Part shown: in pieces, positions 53,724 to 62,544 of the stretch
Numbering within the stretch: the first letter of the stretch is position 1
How the letters are laid out: the number at the start of each line of letters is the position of its first letter
Assembly (NCBI GenBank): GCA_034003625.1
Contig: JAVEYG010000006.1
Coordinates: 62,001 to 126,000, forward strand
Source of the DNA: GWE2-42-39 sp034003625
Lineage (GTDB): Bacteria > Bacteroidota > Bacteroidia > Bacteroidales > Prolixibacteraceae
Direction: 5' to 3'
DNA length: 64,000 bases
The notes under the pieces: model-generated
Seen by the model: only the letters and a program-made list of their open reading frames with translations
What the model was told of the DNA's origin: nothing
The model's database searches: none
Made by a program: the position numbers and the translations under genes

Positions 53724-54617
53724 ATGAACCGGCAGCAAAAAGCATATCTGTTTGCACTGGCTGCAGTTTTTTGCTGGTCAACGGTAGCCACAGCTTTTAA
53801 AATCGGACTTCAGTACCTGCCAGTACTCCATCTGATCTTAGTAGCATCGGTTACCTCATTTTTTGTTTTTCTGCTGATTGTTTTATGGCAAAAACGCAAT
53901 GCCCGTTTTCTTGCCGGCGGCATAGCCGGCATCCGGCGTTCAGCTTTACTGGGAGCATTGAACCCTCTGATATATTACCTCGTTTTGTTTTCAGCATACA
54001 ATCTGTTGCCCGCTCAGGTCGCCCAACCGCTAAACATGGTGTGGCCCATTATGCTTTCCCTGCTATCTGTCCCTTTTCTGAAACAAAAACTTACATGGAG
54101 GCATGTAGTTGCCATTTTTACAAGTTTTAGCGGGATACTCTTCATTTCGTCACAGGGCCGGTCCGACGGATTTACAAATACCAGCTTTGTTGGAGTGGCA
54201 CTGGCATTGTCGGCAAGTATATTATGGTCGCTATACTGGATCTTCAATGTACGCGACAAACGCCCCGAGCCGGTCAAATTGTGTTGGAACTTTTTCTTCG
54301 GTTCATTGTATTTGCTCGTTGCCGTGGGTTTATTTCCTAATCCGGATTTTCATTGGGGAGCAGGTATACTTGCGGGAATTTACATTGGCCTTTTCGAACT
54401 TGGCATTGCCTATATTTTCTGGATGCAGGCCATGCTGCTGAGTGAAAACAATGCACAAATCGGCAACCTGGTTTTTATTGCCCCTTTTGTCTCACTGATA
54501 TTTATTCATTTCTTCCTTCATGAAACAATTTATTACACAACCTTTATCGGCCTGCTTTTTATTGTCGGGGGAATCGTTATCCAACAGGTAAAACCAAAGT
54601 TTAACATGAAAAAATGA
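53724..54617 (+). CDS. EamA/DMT-family transporter
   Basis: A 297-aa membrane protein with about ten hydrophobic helices in two EamA halves (KAYLFALAAVFCWSTVATAF at the start, SNFLVF-like ENNAQIGNLVFIAPFVSLIF in the second half). Substrate unknown. Second member of the family in the window but clearly diverged from the one at 29.6 kb. Follows the TPR gene by 1 nt. Confidence 0.88.
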   Translation: MNRQQKAYLFALAAVFCWSTVATAFKIGLQYLPVLHLILVASVTSFFVFLLIVLWQKRNARFLAGGIAGIRRSALLGALNPLIYYLVLFSAYNLLPAQVAQPLNMVWPIMLSLLSVPFLKQKLTWRHVVAIFTSFSGILFISSQGRSDGFTNTSFVGVALALSASILWSLYWIFNVRDKRPEPVKLCWNFFFGSLYLLVAVGLFPNPDFHWGAGILAGIYIGLFELGIAYIFWMQAMLLSENNAQIGNLVFIAPFVSLIFIHFFLHETIYYTTFIGLLFIVGGIVIQQVKPKFNMKK

Positions 54618-54696
54618 AACGTTTCGTACTTGTATTTTTCAGGAAATTGTATTTTTGTGGCACATTTTTCCAGGCAGGTTCCACTGTCGCATAAAA

Positions 54697-54768
54697 GCCT
54701 TCTTAGCTCAGCGGTAGAGCAGCTCACTCGTAATGAGCAGGTCGCGGGTTCAAATCCCGTGGAAGGCT
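54697..54768 (+). tRNA. tRNA-Thr (CGT anticodon)
   Basis: A 72-nt tRNA: acceptor GCCTTCT/GGAAGGC with one G-T pair, D arm TAGCTCAGCGGTAGAGCA, anticodon stem GCTCA/TGAGC around CTCGTAA giving anticodon CGT, T arm CGCGGGTTCAAATCCCGTG. CCA not encoded. Confidence 0.96.
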
Positions 54769-54809
54769 CTTTTTTCTTTCTCTTTCCGTCTTCTTCAGGT
54801 TAAAAGTCC

Positions 54810-54817
54810 TACCTTTG
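54810..54817 (+). promoter_or_regulatory. -7 promoter box of ruvC
   Basis: TACCTTTG matches TAnnTTTG 23 nt before the chosen ATG. It implies a leader of about 16 nt; no -33 TTG is visible. Confidence 0.5.
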
Positions 54818-54839
54818 AATGGTCAGTTGAATGGTATTC

Positions 54840-55394
54840 ATGGAAAAAACAGCCAAACGTATTTTAGGAATCGATCCGGGAACCAATGTGATGGGATACG
54901 GATTGATTGAGATCAACAACAACAGACCCCAAATCCTTCAGGTAGGGGTTGTAAAAACAACCGGGTTTGAAAATCACTACCTGAAACTGAAGCATATTTT
55001 TAACCGTGCAGAATACCTGTTCAACGAATTTTTACCCGACGAGCTGGCTATTGAATCGCCTTTTTACGGGAAAGATATCCAGGCTATGTTGAAATTAGGC
55101 CGGGCACAGGGCATTGTAATGGGATTGGCTTTGCAACGCGACATCCCGGTTTTTGAATATGCCCCGCTCAGGGTGAAACAATCAATTACCGGCATGGGAC
55201 GTGCTGCCAAGGAACAGGTTGCCTATTTCCTGAAAAACATGCTTGTGCTCGACGAATGGCCCCGTGAATTAGATGCTACCGATGCCGTGGCAGTGGCTAT
55301 ATGTCATTATCTCCAGCAAAAAAATCCGCTCACGAAAAGCGGGTATAAAAACTGGAACGACTTTATAAAAAAGAACCCTGACCGCATAAAATAA
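54840..55394 (+). CDS. ruvC: Holliday-junction resolvase RuvC
   Basis: A 184-aa endonuclease that cuts four-way DNA junctions in recombination. Acidic catalytic residues are all present: Asp in RILGIDPGTNVMGYG, Glu in LAIESPFYGKDIQAML, and the Asp pair in ELDATDAVAVAICH. The ATG at 54840 (MEKTAKRIL) is used; ATG at 54831 would add three residues. Short promoter leader upstream, hairpin terminator after. Confidence 0.96.
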   Translation: MEKTAKRILGIDPGTNVMGYGLIEINNNRPQILQVGVVKTTGFENHYLKLKHIFNRAEYLFNEFLPDELAIESPFYGKDIQAMLKLGRAQGIVMGLALQRDIPVFEYAPLRVKQSITGMGRAAKEQVAYFLKNMLVLDEWPRELDATDAVAVAICHYLQQKNPLTKSGYKNWNDFIKKNPDRIK

Positions 55395-55410
55395 TTTCCC
55401 TACAGGACAC

Positions 55411-55450
55411 AAAAATACTGTTCCGGAAGAAACAGTATCCCGTTGTTTTT
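55411..55450. terminator. Bidirectional terminator between ruvC and the HIT gene
   Basis: ATACTGTT (55415-55422) and AACAGTAT (55431-55438) form an 8-bp stem, flanked by five A on the left (a T run for the minus strand) and GTTGTTTTT on the right. It lies between convergent genes. Confidence 0.6.
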
Positions 55451-55459
55451 AATCCGGGA

Positions 55460-55855
55460 TCAGGCTATTTGCCCGGCAATTTTATCTCTTATCTCAACAA
55501 ATTCTTCCGGGCTTAATTTCAGTTTTTTCGAAAAGTTTAGCAAATCGCCCTCATCCTGCATGGGAATCAAATGAATGTGTGCGTGAGGCACTTCCAAACC
55601 GAGTACCAGGACACCCACTTTTACACAGGGAATGGCTTTTTTCAGGCCTTCGGCAACTCGTTTTGCAAACAGTTGAAGCCCGGCATATGTTTCATCGTCA
55701 AGGTCGAAAAGGTAGTCAACCTCTTTTTTCGGGATAACCAGTGTGTGCCCTTTTACGACGGGCATAATATCGAGAAATGCAAAATAATTCTCGTCTTCAG
55801 CCACCTTATACGAAGGGATTTCGCCATTTACAATCCGTGTAAAGATGCTTCCCAT
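55460..55855 (-). CDS. HIT-family nucleotide-binding protein
   Basis: A 131-aa protein with IFTRIVNGEIPSYKVAEDEN at the start and the histidine triad VPHAHIHLIPMQ near residue 97. HIT enzymes are nucleoside phosphoramidases or nucleotide hydrolases; precise substrate unknown. It follows greA by 11 nt in the same direction. Confidence 0.95.
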   Translation of the reverse strand: MGSIFTRIVNGEIPSYKVAEDENYFAFLDIMPVVKGHTLVIPKKEVDYLFDLDDETYAGLQLFAKRVAEGLKKAIPCVKVGVLVLGLEVPHAHIHLIPMQDEGDLLNFSKKLKLSPEEFVEIRDKIAGQIA

Positions 55856-55866
55856 AGCCGCAAGAT

Positions 55867-56340
55867 TTAAAGTGATATATCTACTATTTCAAAAGGAATA
55901 GTACCCGAAGGAACCTTTATTTCAACCACATCGCCTACCTTCCTCCCCATCAGTCCCTTGGCAATGGGCGTAGCGATCGAAATCTTTCCGGCTTTCAGGT
56001 CTGCTTCATGTTCCGACACGATGGTGTACTGCATGGTCGCATTGTTTTTCATATTTTTAATGGTAACCTTGTTCAGTATCTGAACACAGGATGTGTCGAT
56101 CTTCGATTCATCGATAATCCGGGCATTGGCTATTTTTTCGCGCAAAACAGCAATTTTTGCTTCCAGCATGCCTTGCGCATCTTTGGCCGCATCGTATTCT
56201 GCGTTTTCAGAAATATCACCCTTCTCGATGGCTTCCCCGATTTGCTTCGAGATGGCAGGCCGCTCAACCGTGAGCAGGTGCTCAAGCTCATCTTTCAATT
56301 TTTTCAGGCCTTCTTCTGTAATGTATGAAACCTTTCCCAT
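55867..56340 (-). CDS. greA: Transcription elongation factor GreA
   Basis: A 157-aa factor that rescues backtracked RNA polymerase. The N-terminal coiled coil shows EKGDISENAEYDAAKDAQGM with the acidic tip residues that reach the polymerase active site, and the C-terminal FKBP-like domain ends TPIAKGLMGRKVGDVVEIKV. Upstream partner of the HIT gene. Confidence 0.96.
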   Translation of the reverse strand: MGKVSYITEEGLKKLKDELEHLLTVERPAISKQIGEAIEKGDISENAEYDAAKDAQGMLEAKIAVLREKIANARIIDESKIDTSCVQILNKVTIKNMKNNATMQYTIVSEHEADLKAGKISIATPIAKGLMGRKVGDVVEIKVPSGTIPFEIVDISL

Positions 56341-56481
56341 GATTATATTTTTTCAGCTATACCAAAACAAAAAAGAATTCCGGCTTTGCGGAACTCTTTC
56401 GAGCAAAATTATATAAAATTTTCGATTTATTTGAACAGTTTTCCTGAAAAAATCTTTTAAATCACTGTCAGTAAAATTGTT

Positions 56482-56916
56482 CTAATACTTCGTCCTGATA
56501 ATTTCCGAATAAATAACTGCCTTTTTCAGGGAAAATCCGTTCATCAGATCATGCTTTTTGAGTATATTTTTCTTTTCCCTCTTTTTCTGAATATTCTCCA
56601 CTGCGTTGATTTCTGACGATCTTTTCCGGATCCGTCTGACCGTTGATTCATGGCTCAGGAAAGGCTGCCGTACCTGTTTTTTCCCTTTCGGCACTACCGG
56701 ACGGAGAACAGGTCCTGAAGGTATAATTTCCGGGCCCTGATAATTGGCAACCGGTTCTTCATCGAAAAGCGATTCGTTTATCATCTTTTCAAAAAATGAA
56801 GGAGGATCTGGCGATTCAGCTTTACCGGCAATACCAGCGGCCTTCTTCTTATTACGGTTCACCGCGCTTATAATTGAAAGGATGATTGCAAGTATTATAA
56901 AAATATATTCTTCCAT
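56482..56916 (-). CDS. Conserved-looking small membrane-anchored protein, unknown function
   Basis: A 144-aa protein with one N-terminal membrane helix (EEYIFIILAIILSIISAV) and a basic, disordered-looking cytoplasmic tail rich in Lys and Arg (RKRSSEINAVENIQKKREKK). No domain recognised. Such short one-helix proteins with charged tails are common in Bacteroidota. It is oriented like greA, 141 nt upstream of it. Confidence 0.6.
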   Translation of the reverse strand: MEEYIFIILAIILSIISAVNRNKKKAAGIAGKAESPDPPSFFEKMINESLFDEEPVANYQGPEIIPSGPVLRPVVPKGKKQVRQPFLSHESTVRRIRKRSSEINAVENIQKKREKKNILKKHDLMNGFSLKKAVIYSEIIRTKY

Positions 56917-56988
56917 AAAGGATGATTTCTTCGTCTGAATAAAATAATTTTGTAATTCTCCGGTTTAAAGTACTAAAGATATAAAAAA

Positions 56989-57447
56989 ATGGCGGACATA
57001 TTCAAACATTGTTTTCGGTTGATGATTGTATTGCCGGTATTTGCCTTTTTATTGCCTGTTGCCTGTCAGAAGGACTATGAAGGACGGGTCCCGTATGTAC
57101 CTGTCAATATCAACGTAGTAGTATCAAGCCACATTGACCTGAATGTTCCTGGCAATTACATTTATTTTCCGAATCATGGTTTTGCAGGGATCATCCTGAT
57201 GTGCATCGACAATATAAACCACACCTATTATGCTTTTGATGCGGCCTGCACCTACGACATATCGAATAATTGTTCGCTATTGAAAGAAGGGGCTATCGAA
57301 GGCGTGATTGCAACCTGTCCTTGCTGTGGTTCAAAATTTAATTTGTTTGGCGGGGGCTATATTTTAAACGGCCCGGCCATTGAGCCTTTGAAACCATATC
57401 GCGTTCAGGTGTTGGATGCCGGCGCCCGGCTTCGGATTTACAATTAG
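56989..57447 (+). CDS. Rieske-like lipoprotein with altered cluster ligands
   Basis: A 152-aa lipoprotein (LLPVAC, Cys at about residue 26). The C-terminal ~80 residues have the layout of a Rieske domain (YYAFDAACTYD, then IATCPCCGSKFNLFGGGYIL and the NGPAIEPLKPYRV tail typical of Rieske proteins). In place of the expected CxH and CxxH ligands it shows C-T-Y and C-P-C-C, so both cluster His residues are missing. A degenerate, possibly metal- or structure-only role is inferred. Its own transcription unit. Confidence 0.7.
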   Translation: MADIFKHCFRLMIVLPVFAFLLPVACQKDYEGRVPYVPVNINVVVSSHIDLNVPGNYIYFPNHGFAGIILMCIDNINHTYYAFDAACTYDISNNCSLLKEGAIEGVIATCPCCGSKFNLFGGGYILNGPAIEPLKPYRVQVLDAGARLRIYN

Positions 57448-57574
57448 CAACAAACGACCGATGTTTAGGAAGGCCTGAATTACGGACAACCAAGATAAAA
57501 CTTCAGCGCCTCTCTGAAAGAATTTCTGCACTGGGTTGTGTCGATTTTGACCTGGGGCTTTTAGATGCTTGCGG

Positions 57575-58048
57575 CTAAATCAGTTCAAATACTTTTCGCC
57601 CGGTCAGTTCAAATAAAAATACCTTGTTGAATTCGGATTGGAATTTCCAGTTCGACAGCTTGTTGCCAATATTATACGAAACGGGACTGTCGGTAAGGTC
57701 TGTAGTAATGATCAGCCATATCTGGTCTGGTTTCTTTCTCCGGTACAGGTACAGTTTCTCTTCTTTTGCGCGAATGGTGTACTCAATATTTTCATACGAC
57801 GGTTCAGGAGGAATATAGCTTGAATCGCCTCTCGAAAAATGACTGTTTTGTTTATTGAGCCCCGGGCCGTGTAATTTGGTGAGTTCGATACCGGTTGCTA
57901 TTTTTTGTGAGTTCCGGAGCATAAAATCGGGCGACTCGGTGTTACTGATCTTACCTTTCGGAAAAAGATCGTACTCCTGCCGGAAAAGCTCCAGAATGAG
58001 TTTTTCTTCTTCTTTTTGATTGAAATGATTTAACGACTGCGAACCCAC
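57575..58048 (-). CDS. Hypothetical protein, possible PD-(D/E)xK nuclease-like fold
   Basis: A 157-aa protein. The segment ESPDFMLRNSQKIATGIELT (about 39-58) has the order PD...(I)E-L-T-K seen in some PD-(D/E)xK-like proteins of the type 'PDF...G(I/V)E(V/L)T'. The N-terminus has a Glu/Lys-rich helix (FNQKEEEKLILELFRQEYDL), and a central strand reads DQIWLIITTDLTDSPVSYNI. Function unknown; the nuclease reading is tentative. No restriction or toxin partner lies beside it. Confidence 0.55.
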   Translation of the reverse strand: MGSQSLNHFNQKEEEKLILELFRQEYDLFPKGKISNTESPDFMLRNSQKIATGIELTKLHGPGLNKQNSHFSRGDSSYIPPEPSYENIEYTIRAKEEKLYLYRRKKPDQIWLIITTDLTDSPVSYNIGNKLSNWKFQSEFNKVFLFELTGRKVFELI

Positions 58049-58183
58049 TGTTGTTGTTTTTATCCTGACAAAGAAGTCTTTAAAGTTACTCTTAATTGAA
58101 TAAATTAAAAACTAAATCTGCCAGCCGGCATAAAAAAAGGACAATCGTTACGACTGCCCTCCCCTACTCTCGGGCTTGCCTCT

Positions 58184-59602
58184 TTAATATCTGTAATGAT
58201 CAGGTTTGTATGGGCCATCAACCGGAACCCCGATGTAATCGGCCTGTTCCTTTGTAAGCGTAGTCAGTTTTACGCCTAATTGTTCGAGATGCAGACGGGC
58301 CACCTCTTCGTCGAGCTTTTTGGGCAAACGGTATACGCCGACTGCATGCTTGTTATTCCACAGCTCGATTTGGGCAAGAGTCTGGTTGGTAAATGAGTTG
58401 CTCATTACAAACGACGGGTGTCCGGTAGCGCAACCTAAGTTTACCAAACGTCCTTCAGCCAACAGGAAGATCGCATGTCCGTCTGGATAAATATATTTGT
58501 CGACCTGCGGCTTGATGTTTATTTTTTCAATTCCCGCCCATTTTTCGAGTTTCGATACCTGTATTTCATTATCGAAATGCCCTATATTACAAACAATTGC
58601 CTGATCTTTCATCGCGGCCATGTGCTCTGCCGTGATAATATCTTTATTCCCGGTGGTAGTTACAAAAATATTTCCTTCCGAAATGGCATCGTCCATGGTT
58701 TTTACTTCAAAACCTTCCATAGCCGCCTGAAGCGCACAAATCGGATCGATCTCGGTCACAATTACCCGGGCCCCGTAGCCACGCATTGAGCGGGCACAAC
58801 CTTTGCCCACATCGCCATACCCGGCAACGACCACTACTTTCCCGGCGATCATCACATCGGTTGCACGTTTAATACCATCGGCCAGAGACTCGCGGCAACC
58901 GTACAGGTTGTCGAACTTCGATTTGGTAACCGAATCGTTCACATTGAATGCCGGGAACAACAGCGCCCCTTCTTCCATCATCTGGTACAGGCGGTGAACA
59001 CCGGTGGTCGTTTCTTCCGACACTCCTTTTATTTCGGGGGCAATACGGCCCCACCGCTGCGGGTCTTCAGCAAGAATCCTCTTCAGCACTTTGTTTAATT
59101 CTTTCTCGTCTAAGGCATCTGACTCAACATCAAGTATCGAAGGATTCCTTTCTGCTTTATACCCCAGATGGACCATTAATGTCGCATCGCCGCCATCGTC
59201 AACGATCAGGGTCGGGCCTTGTCCATTGCCAAAATCGAGGGCTTGTTCGGTACACCACCAGTACTCTTCCAGGGTTTCTCCTTTCCATGCAAATACCGGT
59301 ATTCCGGCAGCAGCAATCGCTGCGGCAGCATGGTCCTGTGTGCTGAAAATATTACAGCTGCACCAACGGACTTCCGCACCCAATGCCTTTAACGTTTCAA
59401 TCAGGACAGCCGTTTGGATAGTCATGTGTAACGACCCCATGATACGGGCCCCAGCCAACGGTTGTGCTTTTTTATATTTTTCGCGGATAGCTATCAGCCC
59501 CGGCATTTCCTTTTCTGCAATCTCTATTTCCTTTCTTCCAAAACCAGCCAGCGAAATATCGGCCACTTTGTAAGCAAGTTGCGTTTTTGTAAGTGTACTC
59601 AT
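58184..59602 (-). CDS. ahcY: Adenosylhomocysteinase
   Basis: A 472-aa NAD-dependent enzyme cleaving S-adenosylhomocysteine to adenosine and homocysteine, which keeps methyltransferases running. Motifs: ARIMGSLHMTIQTAVLIETL, VNDSVTKSKFDNLYGCRESL and the NAD fold VAGYGDVGKGCARSMRGYGA; ends in the canonical VPVDGPYKPDHYRY. Monocistronic with a well-formed promoter. Confidence 0.98.
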   Translation of the reverse strand: MSTLTKTQLAYKVADISLAGFGRKEIEIAEKEMPGLIAIREKYKKAQPLAGARIMGSLHMTIQTAVLIETLKALGAEVRWCSCNIFSTQDHAAAAIAAAGIPVFAWKGETLEEYWWCTEQALDFGNGQGPTLIVDDGGDATLMVHLGYKAERNPSILDVESDALDEKELNKVLKRILAEDPQRWGRIAPEIKGVSEETTTGVHRLYQMMEEGALLFPAFNVNDSVTKSKFDNLYGCRESLADGIKRATDVMIAGKVVVVAGYGDVGKGCARSMRGYGARVIVTEIDPICALQAAMEGFEVKTMDDAISEGNIFVTTTGNKDIITAEHMAAMKDQAIVCNIGHFDNEIQVSKLEKWAGIEKINIKPQVDKYIYPDGHAIFLLAEGRLVNLGCATGHPSFVMSNSFTNQTLAQIELWNNKHAVGVYRLPKKLDEEVARLHLEQLGVKLTTLTKEQADYIGVPVDGPYKPDHYRY

Positions 59603-59627
59603 TTACCTGTATATTTTTTTGATGGTG

Positions 59628-59660
59628 CAAATATACGCATGGGAATGCTTTAGAAACAAA
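59628..59660 (-). promoter_or_regulatory. Complete Bacteroidota promoter of ahcY
   Basis: Minus strand TTTG (59657-59660), 21-nt spacer, TATATTTG (59628-59635): both consensus boxes at the right spacing, about 25 nt before the ATG. Nothing resembling an SAH riboswitch was seen; the rest of 59661-59936 holds no gene. Confidence 0.75.
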
Positions 59661-59936
59661 TAAAATAACAAATGCCGGAAATAAAATAACAATCATGGGT
59701 GTAACTCTTTTAAATGGCACAAACAAAGGCCATGCAAAGGATGAAAAACATATCTGGAATATTCATAGCCGACAATACATAAACCCGGATATAAAAAACA
59801 GATAATTCTTCGGAAAAGAAAACAGATTCAGGCAATCTGAATAATCCGGCCCTTCAAATTTTATTTCACCAGATATAGCATATCTCTAATTGTTTCAATA
59901 TATTTAAGCCCTTGAATGATTGCTAATTTTTGTAGA

Positions 59937-60311
59937 ATGAATGAAAAAACAAAACCACAGATTCTGATTGCTGAAGACGTGGAATCAAACTTCCTGTATC
60001 TGAATGCAGTGCTAAGCAAAATCGATGCGAAAATATTTTGGGCAAAAAACGGGACGGAAGCAGTAGAAATTTTTAAAAGCCAACATATCGATTTGATCCT
60101 CATGGATTTACAGATGCCGGACATGAATGGATTTGAAGCAACAAAAGCAATAAAAATGATCAATCCCACTATACCTGTTATCGCACAAACTGCGTTTGCC
60201 ATGGCCGATGACCGTGAAAAAGCAATTCAGTCCGGATGTGATGACTACCTCGCAAAACCGATAAAATCAAACGATTTGCTTTCGGTGGTAAAAAAATACC
60301 TGCAGGAATAA
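59937..60311 (+). CDS. Stand-alone response-regulator receiver domain
   Basis: A 124-aa single REC domain. The acidic pocket is visible in ILIAEDVESN (Glu-Asp), phospho-acceptor Asp in DLILMDLQMPDMNGFEATKA, and the conserved Thr/Lys in AQTAFAMADDREKAIQ and DDYLAKPIKSNDLLSV. It has no output domain and no adjacent kinase, so it probably passes signals through protein contacts. The ATG at 59937 (MNEKTKPQ) is chosen; an upstream ATG at 59916 is possible. Confidence 0.9.
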   Translation: MNEKTKPQILIAEDVESNFLYLNAVLSKIDAKIFWAKNGTEAVEIFKSQHIDLILMDLQMPDMNGFEATKAIKMINPTIPVIAQTAFAMADDREKAIQSGCDDYLAKPIKSNDLLSVVKKYLQE

Positions 60312-60392
60312 TAATTCGCCCTTTTTTCTACATTTGTTGCCATCTGAAAAAGGTTTTGTAATTGTTTCAAAAAAAATGCCACTCATCAGTTG

Positions 60393-60400
60393 TACCTTTG
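60393..60400 (+). promoter_or_regulatory. -7 promoter box upstream of the deaminase gene
   Basis: TACCTTTG, 20 nt before the ATG at 60420; it rules out the frame's apparent upstream start at 60390. Confidence 0.5.
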
Positions 60401-60419
60401 CAATCAATACCGGTTAAAA

Positions 60420-60860
60420 ATGAAGAATCAGTCAGAAAACAACAAACAACTGCTGCTCGACCGCCGTTATTTGCGGATGGCACAAATCTGGGCCGAAAAT
60501 TCGTATTGTAAAAGGCGTCAGGTTGGGGCTTTACTGGTCAAGGATAAAATGATTATTTCCGACGGGTACAATGGTACCCCGGTCGGATTTGAAAATAACT
60601 GCGAAGACGAAGAAAACAAATCGAAACCCTATGTGCTCCATGCCGAGGCCAATGCCATTACCAAGGTGGCCAAATCGAACAACAGCAGCGACGGCGCTAC
60701 GTTGTACGTCACTTCTTCTCCCTGTCTGGAATGTGCCAAGCTGATCATCCAGGCAGGTATCAAAAGGGTTGTTTTTGCCGATAACTACCGGCTGGAAGAC
60801 GGGATCAATTTATTAAAAAGGGCCACTATTGAAGTGATCCAGGTTGATCTGGATGAATAA
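60420..60860 (+). CDS. dCMP/cytidine deaminase family protein
   Basis: A 146-aa zinc-dependent deaminase. Zinc ligands and proton shuttle are in VLHAEANAITKVAK (His, Glu) and VTSSPCLECAKLIIQAG (PCxxC). The arrangement matches ComEB/dCMP deaminases that make dUMP for thymidylate synthesis. Its stop overlaps the start of the S41 protease gene, so the pair is co-translated. Confidence 0.9.
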   Translation: MKNQSENNKQLLLDRRYLRMAQIWAENSYCKRRQVGALLVKDKMIISDGYNGTPVGFENNCEDEENKSKPYVLHAEANAITKVAKSNNSSDGATLYVTSSPCLECAKLIIQAGIKRVVFADNYRLEDGINLLKRATIEVIQVDLDE

Positions 60861-62505
60861 AAAGAGAATGATGAAAAATAAAATGAGCATATACATGCCG
60901 GTATTGTTGGCCTTAGCGCTAATTACCGGTATTTTCCTGGGAAACCGGCTAAATACCGGGAACAATCAACGAATTACCGGGTTCAGCAGTGCAAAATCAA
61001 ACAAACTGGGAGCGATTGTCGACCTGATCGCCAATGCTTATGTTGATTCGGTTTCCAAAGAGCAACTGGTAGAAGGAGCCATTCCCGGACTGTTAAAAAA
61101 ACTCGATCCACACACGACTTACATTCCTGCCAAAGAGATGCAGGAAGTAACCGAAGAAATGACCGGAAATTTCAGCGGCATTGGGGTACAGTTTTCGCTT
61201 CAAAACGACACCGTCATGGTAGTCGATGTGGTCTCGGGCGGCCCTTCTCATAAACTGGGACTTTTACCGGGAGACCGTATCGTTACTGTAAACGACAGCA
61301 CCATTGCCGGTGTTCAGGTTACCAACGAAAAAGTGATGGGCCTCCTTCGCGGCGAAAAAGGCACTCATGTAAGAGTGGGCATCAAACGCAGAGGAATCGA
61401 CGAACTAATTGACTATGATATTGTTCGCGGCGATATACCAATTTTCAGCGTCGATGTGAGTTACATGATTGATAATACGACCGGCTACATAAAGGTGAGC
61501 CGGTTTGCCGAACGTACCTACGAAGAATTTATGAAGGGCCTTGAAAAATTGAACGAAGAAGGCATGCAAAAAATCATTGTTGACCTTCGCGGAAACCCCG
61601 GCGGTTACTTAGGGGCTGTGATCCGCATGGTGAACGAATTTCTGGAGGGAAGCGAACCTATTCTGTATACAGAAGGGAATTCGCAACCCCGGAAGACTTA
61701 CAATGCATCTGAAAAAGGAAAGCTAACCGACAAAGATATTGTAGTGTTGATCGATGATTTTTCGGCTTCGGCCAGCGAAATTTTTGCCGGGGCTATCCAG
61801 GATAACGACCGCGGATGGGTGGTCGGGCGGCGTTCATTCGGCAAAGGGTTGGTGCAGGAACAAATCCCGCTGATGGATGGTTCGGCGCTACGCCTCACGG
61901 TGTCGCGTTATTATACGCCCAGTGGGCGGTGCATCCAAAAACCTTATGAAAACGGGACTGACGAATATTACCAGGACATTATGAACCGCATGGTACACGG
62001 TGAGTTCCAGGAAGCCGACAGCATCCACATGCCCGACTCGCTCAGTTACAAAACCCTGCACGGTCGCACGGTTTACGGTGGCGGCGGTATCATGCCCGAC
62101 TATTTTGTCCCGGCTGACACAACCGGTTATTCCGATTATTTTTCCAAATTAGTGCAAAAACGGCTGATATATACCTATGCACTCGATTATGCCGATCAGC
62201 ATCGGAATGAACTGAAAAAATTCAGCAAAGCGGCTGAACTTGATAAATATCTTTCAGCAAAAAATATTTTAGCTGATTTTGTTGTTTATGCTTCCCGTAA
62301 CGGTGTACCTAAAGACACTGAAGGACTGGGCATTTCAGGAAAAATAATTGATGTGCAGTTGAGGGCCTACATTGCCCGTAACATTTTGGGCGAGGAAGGT
62401 TTTTACCCGATCATCATGCAAATCGACAATGCCTTGCTGAAAGCCCTCGAAGTCGCGAAACAGCCCGCACCAAAATTTATGAAACTGCCTGTAACAAATC
62501 GGTGA
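60853..62505 (+). CDS. S41-family C-terminal processing peptidase
   Basis: A 550-aa protease with an N-terminal membrane anchor (YMPVLLALALITGIFLG). A PDZ domain lies at about 80-165 (VVSGGPSHKLGLLPGDRIVT), followed by the S41 core with the catalytic Ser in VLIDDFSASASEIFAGAIQD and Lys in VVGRRSFGKGLVQEQIPL. CtpA-like enzymes trim exported proteins in the periplasm. The ATG at 60853 lies inside the deaminase stop; ATGs at 60868 or 60871 are alternatives. Confidence 0.93.
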   Translation: MNKKRMMKNKMSIYMPVLLALALITGIFLGNRLNTGNNQRITGFSSAKSNKLGAIVDLIANAYVDSVSKEQLVEGAIPGLLKKLDPHTTYIPAKEMQEVTEEMTGNFSGIGVQFSLQNDTVMVVDVVSGGPSHKLGLLPGDRIVTVNDSTIAGVQVTNEKVMGLLRGEKGTHVRVGIKRRGIDELIDYDIVRGDIPIFSVDVSYMIDNTTGYIKVSRFAERTYEEFMKGLEKLNEEGMQKIIVDLRGNPGGYLGAVIRMVNEFLEGSEPILYTEGNSQPRKTYNASEKGKLTDKDIVVLIDDFSASASEIFAGAIQDNDRGWVVGRRSFGKGLVQEQIPLMDGSALRLTVSRYYTPSGRCIQKPYENGTDEYYQDIMNRMVHGEFQEADSIHMPDSLSYKTLHGRTVYGGGGIMPDYFVPADTTGYSDYFSKLVQKRLIYTYALDYADQHRNELKKFSKAAELDKYLSAKNILADFVVYASRNGVPKDTEGLGISGKIIDVQLRAYIARNILGEEGFYPIIMQIDNALLKALEVAKQPAPKFMKLPVTNR

Positions 62506-62544
62506 CAAAAGCGTCATAGCGGTTGTACGAAGGTTTAAACCATT

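Noticed and set aside
59603..59936. SAH riboswitch upstream of ahcY
   Set aside because: The promoter predicts a leader of only about 20 nt, too short for a riboswitch.
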